Source: Geodermatophilaceae bacterium URHA0031 (GTDB lineage Bacteria; Actinomycetota; Actinomycetes; Mycobacteriales; Geodermatophilaceae). From it: DNA of 64,000 nucleotides. The notes below the pieces were generated by a model. That model saw only the letters and a program-made list of their open reading frames with translations, was not told where the DNA came from and searched no databases. The translations under genes were made by a program, and so were the position numbers. The stretch spans positions 310,001 through 374,000 of the forward strand of contig JHVP01000003.1 in NCBI GenBank assembly GCA_000620205.1, in the 5' to 3' direction. Below, piece after piece: positions 17,556 through 25,102 of the stretch. Position 1 is the stretch's first letter, and each line of letters starts with the position of its first letter.

Positions 17556-18446
17556 TCAGTCATCCGAGGCTGCCGAGGCCTGCTGCTCACGGTCGCCCCT
17601 GAACGGCTCGGTGGTGACCGACGTACCGGGCTGGCCGATGCTCTCCAGCGCGTCGTAGGTCGACAGACCCGACTCACGGGCGCTCAGGTAGGCGTCGAAG
17701 TCCGCCGGGCTCACCGACCGCACCTCGAAGTTCATGAACGCGTGGTAGGTGCCGCAGAGCTCGGCGCAGCGCCCCACGAAGGCGCCCTGCTCGCGGACGG
17801 TCACCTGGAAGACGTTGTCCCGGCCGTTCTCGTTGCCGGGGATCACGTCGAGCTTGAAGAGGAACTCCGGCACCCAGAAGGAGTGGATGACGTCGGCCGA
17901 TGCCAGCTCGAAGCGGATCGTCTCGTCGGTGGGGACCACCAGGATCGGCACCTCGTTGGTGGTCCCGACGGTCGACACGGGCTCGCCGCCGTTGGCGTCG
18001 GTGGTGTCCGGGTAGACGAACTGCCAGTTCCACTTGAACGCGTTGACCGCGACGGTCACGTCCGGGTCGTCACTGCGCTGCATCACCCGGTTCTGCGTGC
18101 TCACGGTGAAGAAGAACAGCACCGCGATGATCACGAACGGGATGATCGTGTAGACGACCTCGAGCGGCAGGTTGTACGCCGTCTGCCGGGGCAGCTCCGC
18201 GTCGCTGCCCTTGCGCTTGCGGTACCTGATCGCCGCGTAGGCGATGAGGAGCCACACCGCGATGCCGACGACGAGGGCGGCCAGGGTCGAACCGATCCAC
18301 AGGTCGTGCATCCGGTGCGCCTCGTCGGTGATGCCCTCGGGCCATCCCCAGCTGAGCCAACTGCCTCGGACGTCACACCCGCTGAGCGTCAGCGCCCCCA
18401 GGAGACCGAGCCCGGCGACCTGCGCCAGCTTGCTGCGTCGAGCCAC
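17556..18446 (-). CDS. ctaC: cytochrome c oxidase (aa3) subunit II, lipoprotein
   Basis: A 296-residue CuA-bearing subunit that accepts electrons from QcrC outside the membrane. The GTG at 18446 is preferred: AGGAGG lies 9 bp upstream, and this start gives a normal lipoprotein signal with lipobox LSGC (Cys24). The upstream ATG at 18464 would put the ribosome site inside the gene. Two helices follow (LAALVVGIAVWLLIAYAAIRY; YTIIPFVIIAVLFFFTV). The C-terminal cupredoxin domain carries the CuA ligands in CAELCGTYHAFM. ctaC and ctaF form an operon. No ctaD (subunit I) is in the window, as is usual in this group. Confidence 0.95.
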   Translation of the reverse strand: MARRSKLAQVAGLGLLGALTLSGCDVRGSWLSWGWPEGITDEAHRMHDLWIGSTLAALVVGIAVWLLIAYAAIRYRKRKGSDAELPRQTAYNLPLEVVYTIIPFVIIAVLFFFTVSTQNRVMQRSDDPDVTVAVNAFKWNWQFVYPDTTDANGGEPVSTVGTTNEVPILVVPTDETIRFELASADVIHSFWVPEFLFKLDVIPGNENGRDNVFQVTVREQGAFVGRCAELCGTYHAFMNFEVRSVSPADFDAYLSARESGLSTYDALESIGQPGTSVTTEPFRGDREQQASAASDD

Positions 18447-18741
18447 TGCCCGCTGCCTCCTCATCCCCCCGCGTGGCGGCACCACACGGTCTCACCGGCG
18501 GGCCTCGTCGGTTGCCCGACAGGTTCTGCCCACCCCGACCACAGTCTCGCCGAGACTAGCCGACCCCGCCTGTCGTCCCGGGAGCGGGAGCACCACCCCG
18601 GCGGGTTGCCGCCGGGCGGGTGGGTCGACTGGCCGGGAAGCGGCCGTCCGCGCAGGTGGCGCCGCGTGTGGGACGCGGCGCACCGGCTGCCCGGGGGCCG
18701 GACGACGGCACCCGGTGCGGGCCGGCGGCTACAGTCGGGGC

Positions 18742-19107
18742 GTGTACCGACGCCTCCTGACCTGGCGCTGGGTGCTGCTGCACCTGCTGGTCCTGGCGCT
18801 GTTCGTCGCGACCTTCTTCCTCGGCCACTGGCAGCTGACCAAGGCCGAGGACGGCGGCGGCGCGGTCAACTGGAGCTACGCGCTGCAGTGGCCGCTGTAC
18901 GGGTTCATGGGGCTGGGCTTCTACCTGCGGATGGTCCGGGACGAACTGCGCCGCGACCCGGCCGAGGACGAGCCCGGCGCCGCCGTGGTGCTGTACCAGC
19001 GCCCGCGGATCGACACCACGGGCGACCCCGAGCTGGCCGCCTACAACGCCTACCTCGCCGAGCTGAACGCCAAGGCCCTGGGGCAGCAGGTGAACGGTGG
19101 CCGCTGA
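18742..19107 (+). CDS. small membrane protein, unknown function
   Basis: A 121-residue protein with an N-terminal helix (RWVLLHLLVLALFVATFFLGHWQL), a WSYALQWPLYGFMGLGFYLRM segment and a charged C-terminus ending in a Tyr/Ala-rich helix (AAYNAYLAELNAKALGQ). Similar actinobacterial proteins next to asnB/ctaC are sometimes labelled transcriptional regulators, but I see no DNA-binding motif. The GTG at 18742 follows TACAGT (18730-18735) by 6 bp, so it is probably leaderless. It overlaps the DUF3817 gene by 11 bp, implying a two-gene operon. Confidence 0.8.
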   Translation: MYRRLLTWRWVLLHLLVLALFVATFFLGHWQLTKAEDGGGAVNWSYALQWPLYGFMGLGFYLRMVRDELRRDPAEDEPGAAVVLYQRPRIDTTGDPELAAYNAYLAELNAKALGQQVNGGR

Positions 19108-19447
19108 GTCGACCGCGGCCTCGGCGACCGTCTCGCCGAAGGTCCAGGGCGCGCTGACCCGCTACCGCGTGATGGCCTACGTCGTCGGCGTCATGCTGGT
19201 GCTGCTGGTGGCCGTGGCCATGCCGCTGAAGTACCTGGCGGACACCCCGGGCCCGGTCGCGGTGATCGGGACCGCCCACGGCTTCCTGTACGCCGTGTAC
19301 CTGCTGGCCGCCTTCGACCTGGCGCTCCGCGCCCGGTGGACGGCGAAGGGCACCGTGCTCGTCCTGCTGGCCGGCACCGTCCCGCTGCTGTCGTTCGTCG
19401 CCGAACGCATCGTGACCCGGAAGACCCGCGCCGGTCAGCGCGTCTGA
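19097..19447 (+). CDS. DUF3817 family membrane protein
   Basis: A 116-residue integral membrane protein with three helices. The order is a basic/hydroxylated N-terminus, YRVMAYVVGVMLVLLVAVAMPLKYL, then IGTAHGFLYAVYLLAAFDLALR, which is the DUF3817 hallmark with its AHG...Y motif, and a last helix (GTVLVLLAGTVPLLSFVAERIV). Function is unknown. The GTG at 19097 lies inside the preceding gene and gives an 11-bp overlap. asnB follows 45 bp downstream, so these genes may be co-transcribed. Confidence 0.88.
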   Translation: MAAESTAASATVSPKVQGALTRYRVMAYVVGVMLVLLVAVAMPLKYLADTPGPVAVIGTAHGFLYAVYLLAAFDLALRARWTAKGTVLVLLAGTVPLLSFVAERIVTRKTRAGQRV

Positions 19448-19492
19448 CTCCGCCGACGAACCCCCTCCCCCGACCTCCTGGAGCCCTCCCGC

Positions 19493-21427
19493 ATGTGCGG
19501 TCTGCTGGCCTACCTGTCCACCGACGCCGAACGGGTCGACGAGCAGACGGTGGCCGGGGTGCAGCACGCGCTCCGCTGCCTGCGGCACCGCGGTCCGGAC
19601 GACCGGGAGCTCTGGTCCGACGGGCACGCCGTCCTGGGCTTCAACCGGCTGGCCCTGATCGACATCGAGGGCAGCCCCCAGCCGCTGCCCTACGCCGACG
19701 GCCGCTACCGGATCGTCTTCAACGGCGAGATCTACAACTACCTGGAGCTGCGCGAGGAGCTCAGGGCGGCCGGCGCGGCCTTCGCGACCGAGGGCGACAC
19801 CGAGGCGATCGTCGCCGGGTACCACCTGTGGGGCGAGGCCGTCGTCCCGCGGCTGCGCGGCATGTTCGCCTTCGTCATCTGGGACACCCTCACCGGGACG
19901 GCGTTCGGCGCCCGGGACGCCTTCGGCATCAAGCCGCTGTTCACCGCGCGCCTGGCCGACGGTGGGCTGGTCTTCAGCTCGGAGAAGAAGGCGCTGCTGG
20001 AGCTGCTCGGGGGCAGCGACGCAGCCGGTGGTGTGGACGCCGCGTCGCTGCAGCACTACCTGACCCTGCAGTACGTGCCCGAGCCGGCCACCCTGCACCG
20101 CGGCATCCGGCGGATCGAGAGCGGCACCAGCTTCACCGTCGTCGACGGCGAGCTGCACACCTCCCGGTGGTTCCACCCGCGGTTCGAGTCCACCCCCGTT
20201 GCCCCGGGCGGGGAGCAGGCGTTGTTCGACGGGATCGCCGCCGTGCTCGACGACTCGGTGGCCAAGCACATGCGTGCCGACGTCCCCGTCGGGTCGTTCC
20301 TGTCCAGCGGCATCGACTCGACCGCGATCGCCGCGCTGGCCCACAAGTACAACCGCGACCTGGTCACCTTCACCGTCGGCTTCCAGCGCGAGGCCACCTC
20401 CGAGGTGGAGATCGCCGCGGAGTCCGCCGCCATCCTGGGGGTCCGGCACGTGCCGGTCGAGGTGACCGCCGAGGAGTTCGCCGAGGCCATCCCGACGGTC
20501 GTCTGGTACCTCGACGACCCGGTCGCCGACCCGGCGCTGGTGCCGCTGTACTTCGTCGCCCGCGAGGCCCGCAAGCACGTCAAGGTCGTGCTCTCCGGTG
20601 AGGGGGCCGACGAGCTGTTCGGCGGGTACACGATCTACCGGGAGCCGCTCAGCCTGGCCTGGGCCTCGAAGCTGCCCGCGGTGGGCCGGCAGGCGCTGGG
20701 CCGGCTGTCCCGGCTGGTGCCCGAGGGTGTCCGCGGCCAGGACCTGCTGCGCCGCGCGTCGATCCCGCTCGAGGAGCGGTACTACGGCAACGCCCGCAAC
20801 CTCAACGCCGACGAGCTGGCCCAGCTGCTGCCCGGTCACGACCCGGACCTGTCGCACGTGACGGTCACCGAGGCGTTGTACCGGCAGACCCGGGACGCCG
20901 GCTACGACGACGTGACGGCGATGCAGTACGTCGATCTGTTCACCTGGCTGCGCGGCGACATCCTGGTCAAGGCCGACAAGATGACGATGGCCAACTCGCT
21001 GGAGCTGCGGGTGCCCTTCCTCGACCCCGAGGTGTTCGCGCTGGCCAGCAGCCTCCCGCTGGAGATGCGCGTCCCCCGCCGCGGCGACGCCACCAAGTTC
21101 GCGCTCCGCCAGGCCATGCGCCAGATCGTGCCGCCGAAGATCATGAACCGTCGCAAGCTGGGGTTCCCGGTGCCGACGGCGGAGTTCCTGGCCGGCCCGC
21201 TGCACGACTGGGCGCAGTCGATCGTCAAGGACAGCCAGACCGACGAGTGGCTGGACCGCGACCACGTGCTCGGTCTGCTCGAGCGGCTGGCCCAGGCCGA
21301 GGTCCCCAGCAAGCGGATCGCCCGGCAGGTCTGGGAGGTGCTCGTCTTCATGGTCTGGCACGGCATCTTCGTCGAGGAGCGGATCCACCCGGAGGTCCCG
21401 GAGCCGGTCTACCCGGTCCGGCTGTGA
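19493..21427 (+). CDS. asnB: asparagine synthase (glutamine-hydrolysing)
   Basis: A 644-residue enzyme that makes asparagine from aspartate, glutamine and ATP. Cys2 (MCGLLAYLS) is the class II amidotransferase nucleophile, and the glutaminase domain covers about residues 1-215 (RLALIDIEGSPQPL; FNGEIYNY). The synthetase domain follows with the pyrophosphate loop SSGIDS at residues 271-276; the more common form is SGGxDS. Later blocks include LSGEGADELFGGY and a DKMTMANSLELRVPFLD region. Length and order fit the AsnB of M. tuberculosis (Rv2201), linked in that genus to mDAP amidation and intrinsic antibiotic tolerance. The ATG follows CTCCTGGAG-type purines weakly. Confidence 0.95.
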   Translation: MCGLLAYLSTDAERVDEQTVAGVQHALRCLRHRGPDDRELWSDGHAVLGFNRLALIDIEGSPQPLPYADGRYRIVFNGEIYNYLELREELRAAGAAFATEGDTEAIVAGYHLWGEAVVPRLRGMFAFVIWDTLTGTAFGARDAFGIKPLFTARLADGGLVFSSEKKALLELLGGSDAAGGVDAASLQHYLTLQYVPEPATLHRGIRRIESGTSFTVVDGELHTSRWFHPRFESTPVAPGGEQALFDGIAAVLDDSVAKHMRADVPVGSFLSSGIDSTAIAALAHKYNRDLVTFTVGFQREATSEVEIAAESAAILGVRHVPVEVTAEEFAEAIPTVVWYLDDPVADPALVPLYFVAREARKHVKVVLSGEGADELFGGYTIYREPLSLAWASKLPAVGRQALGRLSRLVPEGVRGQDLLRRASIPLEERYYGNARNLNADELAQLLPGHDPDLSHVTVTEALYRQTRDAGYDDVTAMQYVDLFTWLRGDILVKADKMTMANSLELRVPFLDPEVFALASSLPLEMRVPRRGDATKFALRQAMRQIVPPKIMNRRKLGFPVPTAEFLAGPLHDWAQSIVKDSQTDEWLDRDHVLGLLERLAQAEVPSKRIARQVWEVLVFMVWHGIFVEERIHPEVPEPVYPVRL

Positions 21428-21675
21428 CCCGCCGGCCGGCGGTCGGAGCGGCCGTCGGCCTGCTGGCGGCTCTGCTGGCCGGCTGCTCCGGCGGGGACGA
21501 CGACCCGGGACCGGCCCCCACGACGGCGGTGTCCGTCGCGCCGTCGTCCCCCCGGACCCCGCCCCCGATCTCGCCCCGGACGACGGTCACCTTCGCCCCG
21601 GACAGCAGCCTGTCGCCGCCGAACGGGGGTGGCGTGCCCGTCCCCATCCCGTCGGACCCGCAGACCGACCGCTGA
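21424..21675 (+). CDS. small secreted lipoprotein, unknown function
   Basis: An 83-residue protein. A twin-Arg N-terminus (VTRRPAV) and hydrophobic stretch end in the lipobox LLAGC (Cys21), followed by SGGDDD and a Pro/Ser/Thr-rich tail with no recognisable domain. The GTG overlaps the asnB stop by 4 bp (GTGA), so it is translationally coupled to asnB. It is too short for most family assignments. The signal and lipobox make it a credible gene. Confidence 0.7.
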   Translation: MTRRPAVGAAVGLLAALLAGCSGGDDDPGPAPTTAVSVAPSSPRTPPPISPRTTVTFAPDSSLSPPNGGGVPVPIPSDPQTDR

Positions 21676-21680
21676 ACGCG

Positions 21681-21717
21681 ACAGCGCCCGGCACCTCTAC
21701 GAGGTGCCGGGCGCTGT
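21681..21717 (+). terminator. terminator hairpin after asnB-lipoprotein
   Basis: ACAGCGCCCGGCACCTC (21681-21697) and its exact complement (21701-21717) form a 17-bp stem with a TAC loop. It starts 5 bp after the lipoprotein stop. Confidence 0.88.
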
Positions 21718-21729
21718 GCGTTGCAGCCC

Positions 21730-21794
21730 GAAGGACGGCCCCGTCCAGAGGCTCGCCCCGAGCTTGCGAGGGGCGAGGTGGACGGGGTGTTTCC
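21730..21794. repeat. palindromic intergenic element, copy 2
   Basis: In reverse orientation it runs CACCCCGTCCA ... CCTCGCAAGCTCG ... TGGACGGGGCC. The outer 9-bp arms pair perfectly. It starts directly after the erpA stop and abuts the asnB terminator, so two back-to-back hairpins separate these convergent genes. Long parts match copy 5 near 26.3 kb. Confidence 0.75.
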
Positions 21795-22151
21795 TCAGTG
21801 GAAGGAGTCCCCGCAGGCGCAGGAACCGCCGGCGTTCGGGTTGTCGATCGTGAAGCCCTGCTTCTCGATGGTGTCGACGAAGTCGATCGTCGCGCCGCCG
21901 AGGTACGGGCCGCTCATCCGGTCGACGATGACCTCGACGCCACCGAACTCGTAGGTCTGGTCGCCGTCGAGGAAGCGCTCGTCGAAGAACAACTGGTAGC
22001 GGAGGCCGGAGCAACCGCCGGGCTGCACCGCGATCCGCAGCCGCAGGTCGTCGCGACCCTCCTGCTCCAGCAGCGTCTTGACCTTCGACGCGGCGGGGTC
22101 GCTGAGGATGACGCCCGTGGCGCCGGGGGCCTGCGTGTCCTGCACGGTCAT
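21795..22151 (-). CDS. erpA: iron-sulfur cluster insertion protein (HesB/IscA/ErpA family)
   Basis: A 118-residue A-type carrier that delivers Fe-S clusters to target proteins. The three conserved cysteines are present: Cys47 (GGCSG) and Cys111/Cys113 (SCACGDSF). The fold blocks ILSDPAASKVKTLL, LRIAVQPGGCSGLRY and VDRMSGPYLGGATIDFVD are in order. The ATG at 22151 has GGGAGGACC upstream; the frame is open further but without family sequence. It is convergent with the asnB unit and divergent from the DUF3043 gene. QcrA and LipA in this window would be plausible client proteins. Confidence 0.93.
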   Translation of the reverse strand: MTVQDTQAPGATGVILSDPAASKVKTLLEQEGRDDLRLRIAVQPGGCSGLRYQLFFDERFLDGDQTYEFGGVEVIVDRMSGPYLGGATIDFVDTIEKQGFTIDNPNAGGSCACGDSFH

Positions 22152-22371
22152 GTTGTGGTCCTCCCACACTCGAGGGTGTCCTGCTCGACCGGCCGCGGGA
22201 GCGGGCTCCTCTGGCTGGTCATCACTGGCGCTCAACACCGCCGTGGCGGAGCTGCTTCCCACTGTACGGCGCAGGTCCGGTGGAAGGGGAGCACCCGGAC
22301 CACTCCTGCGGAGGAGCTGGGCCCCGCGACCAGCGTCGGAGGGGACCTGCGGGCACGTAGACTCCACGTCC

Positions 22372-22989
22372 GTGAAGCTCCGCCTGCCCGGCCGCCGTCC
22401 CGCCGCCGACACGACGTCGGACGCCGCCACCGCCGTGACCGCCCACGGGGCGACGGCGGTCGGCACGACGGGCAAGGGCCGGCCGACCCCCAAGCGCACC
22501 GAGGCGCAGGGCCGCCGCTCCGGGCCGGTCCCGCCGCCGCCGACCACGCGCAAGGAGGCGTTCAAGCGGCAGCGCGAGCAGCAGGCCGCCGGCCGCGGCA
22601 GCGCCCGCGAGGCCGCCGCCCGTGGTGACGACAGCGCGCTGCCGGCCCGTGACCGCGGCCCGGTCCGCCGGCTCGTCCGCGACGTCGTCGACGCCCGGCG
22701 CAACGCCGGCAGCTTCTTCCTCGTCGTCGCCGCCCTGGTGCTGATCGGCTACTTCATCCCCAACCCTGCGGTGCAGGGCTACACCGTGTTCGTGTGGTTC
22801 GCCTTCTTCCTGGTGATCATCGCCGACTCCTTCGTGCTCGGTCGGCGGATCAAGCGCACCGTGCTCGAGCGTTTCCCGAACCACAAGGAGTCGATGCGCT
22901 CGCTGATCTGGTACGGGGTGAGCCGGGCGACGATGATCCGTCGCTGGCGTTTCCCCAAGCCCCAGGTCGCGCTCGGCGCCGACGTCTGA
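22372..22989 (+). CDS. DUF3043 family membrane protein
   Basis: A 205-residue protein. The N-terminal ~100 residues are basic and Pro/Ala/Gly-rich with the DUF3043 signature KGRPTPKR...PPPTTRKEAFKRQRE. DRGPVRRLVRDVVDARRNAGSFFL then leads into two helices (VVAALVLIGYFIPN; TVFVWFAFFLVIIADSFVLG) and a basic C-terminus (SLIWYGVSRATMIRRWRFPKP). Function is unknown; the position fits Rv2206. The GTG at 22372 follows TAGACT (22358-22363) by 8 bp, indicating a leaderless transcript. Confidence 0.9.
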   Translation: MKLRLPGRRPAADTTSDAATAVTAHGATAVGTTGKGRPTPKRTEAQGRRSGPVPPPPTTRKEAFKRQREQQAAGRGSAREAAARGDDSALPARDRGPVRRLVRDVVDARRNAGSFFLVVAALVLIGYFIPNPAVQGYTVFVWFAFFLVIIADSFVLGRRIKRTVLERFPNHKESMRSLIWYGVSRATMIRRWRFPKPQVALGADV

Positions 22990-23048
22990 AGGACCGCGCC
23001 GCCCCCCACCCCTCGCTCCGCTCGGGCCGGGCCCCTGCGCCGGGGCCG
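22988..23048. repeat. palindromic intergenic element, copy 3
   Basis: Runs GAAGGACCGCGCC ... CCCACCCCTCGC ... GGGCCCCTGCGC ... GGGGCCG, starting at the DUF3043 stop. It shares the family's opening and the GGGCCCCTG block, but its outer stem pairs less well than in other copies. It sits between two tandem genes. Confidence 0.5.
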
Positions 23049-23086
23049 TCCGGTGCTTAGCCAGGCTGACGACTAGCGTCTCGATC

Positions 23087-24070
23087 GTGCAGATACGACG
23101 CCTCGGCCGTTCCGGCCTCACCATCTCCGAGATCGCCTACGGCAACTGGCTGACCCACGGCAGCCAGGTCGAGGAGGACGCCGCGCACGCCTGCGTGCGG
23201 GCCGCCCTCGACGTGGGGATCACCACCTTCGACACCGCCGACGTCTACGCCGGCACCAAGGCCGAGTCCGTGCTCGGCCGGGCGCTGGCCGGCCAGCGCC
23301 GCGAGGGCCTGGAGGTCTTCACCAAGGTCTACTGGCCGACCGGACCGGGTGCGAACGACCGCGGGCTGTCCCGCAAGCACATCACCGAGAGCTGCAACGC
23401 CTCGCTGAAGCGGCTGCAGACCGACTACGTCGACCTCTACCAGGCGCACCGCTACGACGCCTCGGTGCCGCTGGAGGAGACGATGACCGCCTTCGCCGAC
23501 CTGGTGCGGCAGGGCAAGGTGCTGTACCTGGGCGTCTCCGAGTGGCGGGCCGAGGAGATCGCCGCCGCCGCCGAGCTGGCCCGGGAGCTGAAGGTCCAGC
23601 TGATCAGCAACCAGCCGCAGTACTCGATGCTCTGGCGGGTCATCGAGTCCGAGGTGGTGCCGACCAGCGAGAAGGAGGGTCTCTCGCAGATCGTCTGGTC
23701 GCCGCTGGCCCAGGGCGTGCTGACCGGCAAGTACCTGCCCGGCCAGCAGCCGCCGGCCGACAGCCGCGGCGGGCACGCGACCGTCGGCGGCTCGATGCAG
23801 GGCTACCTGACCGACGACGTCCTCACCCGGGTGCAGCAGCTGCGTCCCATCGCCGAGGAGCTCGGCCTGTCCATGGCGCAGCTCGCGGTGGCCTGGGTGC
23901 TGCAGAACCAGAACGTCGCCGCGGCGATCATCGGCGCCAGCCGACCCGAGCAGGTGTACGACAACGTCAAGGCGGCCGGCGTCGAGCTGCCGCCCGAGGT
24001 CATGACGCGCATCGACGAGGTGCTCGGCGACGTCGTGGAGCGCGACCCCGCGAAGACCTCGCGCGGCTAG
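23087..24070 (+). CDS. aldo/keto reductase, Kv-beta-like subgroup
   Basis: A 327-residue NADPH-dependent (beta/alpha)8 barrel. The N-terminal MQIRRLGRSGLTISEIAYG is typical. Catalytic Tyr54 lies in FDTADVYAGTKAE, with Lys in VFTKVYW and His in YQAHRYD, completing the Asp-Tyr-Lys-His tetrad. The C-terminal IIGASRPEQVYDNVKAAGVELP binds the cofactor phosphate. The closest recognisable group is the voltage-gated K+ channel beta-subunit-like reductases; the substrate cannot be told. The GTG at 23087 follows TAGCGT (23074-23079) by 7 bp, so it is probably leaderless and monocistronic. Confidence 0.92.
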   Translation: MQIRRLGRSGLTISEIAYGNWLTHGSQVEEDAAHACVRAALDVGITTFDTADVYAGTKAESVLGRALAGQRREGLEVFTKVYWPTGPGANDRGLSRKHITESCNASLKRLQTDYVDLYQAHRYDASVPLEETMTAFADLVRQGKVLYLGVSEWRAEEIAAAAELARELKVQLISNQPQYSMLWRVIESEVVPTSEKEGLSQIVWSPLAQGVLTGKYLPGQQPPADSRGGHATVGGSMQGYLTDDVLTRVQQLRPIAEELGLSMAQLAVAWVLQNQNVAAAIIGASRPEQVYDNVKAAGVELPPEVMTRIDEVLGDVVERDPAKTSRG

Positions 24071-24078
24071 CGGTTCCG

Positions 24079-24121
24079 GCCCCCGCCACAAGCCGCGAGT
24101 GGTGGGGGCAGGGGGTCTTCC
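24079..24121. repeat. palindromic intergenic element, copy 4
   Basis: Short copy. In reverse orientation GGAAGACCCCCTGCC ... ACTCGCGGCTTGT ... GGCGGGGGCC, with outer arms pairing except for one bulged T. It lies between the convergent aldo/keto reductase gene and the small gene at 24.1-24.3 kb. Confidence 0.6.
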
Positions 24122-24130
24122 GCTCGCGGC

Positions 24131-24343
24131 CTAGGTGGCCGCCAGGCCCATCGGGCCGTACACCCGCTCGCCGTCCTGCTGGAGGGTGACCGTCGCGATC
24201 CCCCGTTCGAGCAGGTCGCGCCACGCCTCCCCCAGCCAGGACTCGGCGTCGCCCTGGTTGTCGCACTCGGGCACCTCCACCCCGAGCGTGGCGGGATCGA
24301 CCGTCGCCCCGGTGGGGTCTTCCAGCTGCCAGGTCCAGCCCAT
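24131..24343 (-). CDS. small conserved acidic protein, unknown function
   Basis: A 70-residue soluble protein, MGWTWQLEDPTGATVD then QGDAESWLGEAWRDLLERGIATVTLQQDGERVYGPMGL. I recognise it only as a small protein of a type common in actinobacteria; there is no assigned function. The ATG at 24343 follows TAGCCT (24355-24350) by 6 bp, matching the leaderless pattern of its neighbours, which supports it as a real gene. Confidence 0.75.
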   Translation of the reverse strand: MGWTWQLEDPTGATVDPATLGVEVPECDNQGDAESWLGEAWRDLLERGIATVTLQQDGERVYGPMGLAAT

Positions 24344-24398
24344 GCGGCGAGGCTAGCGATCATCGGTCCGGGGAGCAGGCCCAGCGACGGCGATCTTG

Positions 24399-24425
24399 GT
24401 TTACGCGTCACGGGGAACGGGGCAT
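24399..24425 (+). promoter_or_regulatory. possible stress-sigma (SigB/SigF-like) promoter
   Basis: GTTTAC (24399-24404), 15 bp, then GGGCAT (24420-24425) resembles the GTTT-N14-16-GGGTAT pattern of actinobacterial stress sigma factors. It lies about 55 bp upstream of the short reading frame that precedes the DUF3618 gene. DUF3618-DUF4235-YihY operons would suit stress control. The match is one base off and was judged by eye. Confidence 0.35.
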
Positions 24426-24479
24426 GGGAGGGGCGGCGCCCTGGCGTCCCACCCGTTCCCCCGAGCCCGCGGAGGACCC

Positions 24480-24503
24480 ATGAGCCAGCTGGTCTCCCGG
24501 TGA
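24480..24503 (+). CDS. seven-codon reading frame upstream of and overlapping DUF3618
   Basis: ATG AGC CAG CTG GTC TCC CGG TGA, encoding MSQLVSR, sits behind the good ribosome site GGAGGACC, and its TGA overlaps the DUF3618 GTG start (GTGA). In many actinobacteria the gene before DUF3618 encodes a YqjE-type holin-like membrane protein. This could be its remnant after deletion, or a translational-coupling leader. Confidence 0.4.
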   Translation: MSQLVSR

Positions 24504-24790
24504 CCGGGCCCGACGACGGGCGCCCCACCGGTCCGTCGGCGGCCGGCGGCGACGGGCCGGCCGACCCGGAGGCGATCCGCGCCGACATCGAGGCGACCCG
24601 CGAGCAGTTGGGTCGCACGGTCGACGAGATCGCCCACCGGCTGGACGTGCCGACCCGCGCCAAGGAGCGTGCACTGCGGACCCGGGACACCGCGGTCGAG
24701 ACCTACCGGGAGAGCCCGCCGGTCGTGATCGGGGCCGTCGCCGCCCTGGTCGCGGCGGTCGTGGCCGTCCTCGTCTGGAGGAAGCGATGA
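24500..24790 (+). CDS. DUF3618 family membrane protein
   Basis: A 96-residue protein with a disordered N-terminus, the DUF3618 helix DPEAIRADIEATREQLGRTVDEIAHRLDVPTRAKERA, and one C-terminal helix (VVIGAVAALVAAVVAVLVW) ending in RKR. The amphipathic helix plus anchor suggests an envelope role, and the family usually sits with DUF4235 and phage-holin-like genes. Function is unknown. The GTG start has no ribosome site of its own; it overlaps the stop of a 7-codon frame, and its stop overlaps the next start (ATGA). Confidence 0.88.
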   Translation: MTGPDDGRPTGPSAAGGDGPADPEAIRADIEATREQLGRTVDEIAHRLDVPTRAKERALRTRDTAVETYRESPPVVIGAVAALVAAVVAVLVWRKR

Positions 24791-25059
24791 GCAAGGGCGC
24801 GAAGCTCGCCTACCGTCCGATCGGTCTGATCGGGAGCCTCGTGGCCAGCTCGATCGCCGCGACCATCTTCCAGGTCGTCTGGAAGAAGGCGACGCACGCC
24901 GACGACGCACCGACCGCGATGCAGAGCGAGTACCGGCTGCGCGAGATCCTGATCGCCTCCGCCCTCCGCGGCGCGATCGTCGCCGTCGTCAAGGCGCTGG
25001 TGAGCCGGGGCGGTGCCCGCGGCTTCACGAAGCTGACCGGCGCCTGGCCCGGCGACTGA
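24787..25059 (+). CDS. DUF4235 family membrane protein
   Basis: A 90-residue protein: basic start MSKGAKLAYRPIGLIGSLVASSIAATIFQVVWKK, a central acidic region and a second semi-hydrophobic helix (REILIASALRGAIVAVVKALVSRGGARGF). This is the DUF4235 pattern. The ATG overlaps the DUF3618 stop by 4 bp, and TGGAGGAAGCG provides a ribosome site. It precedes the YihY gene in a three-gene operon. Function is unknown. Confidence 0.9.
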   Translation: MSKGAKLAYRPIGLIGSLVASSIAATIFQVVWKKATHADDAPTAMQSEYRLREILIASALRGAIVAVVKALVSRGGARGFTKLTGAWPGD

Positions 25060-25102
25060 CCGCCACCCCCACAGCCACCACCGCGAGACGAGGACCAGCA
25101 CG

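Noticed and set aside
18447-18464. ATG at 18464 as the ctaC start
   Set aside because: It would place AGGAGG inside the gene and lengthen the lipoprotein signal; GTG 18446 has that site 9 bp upstream.
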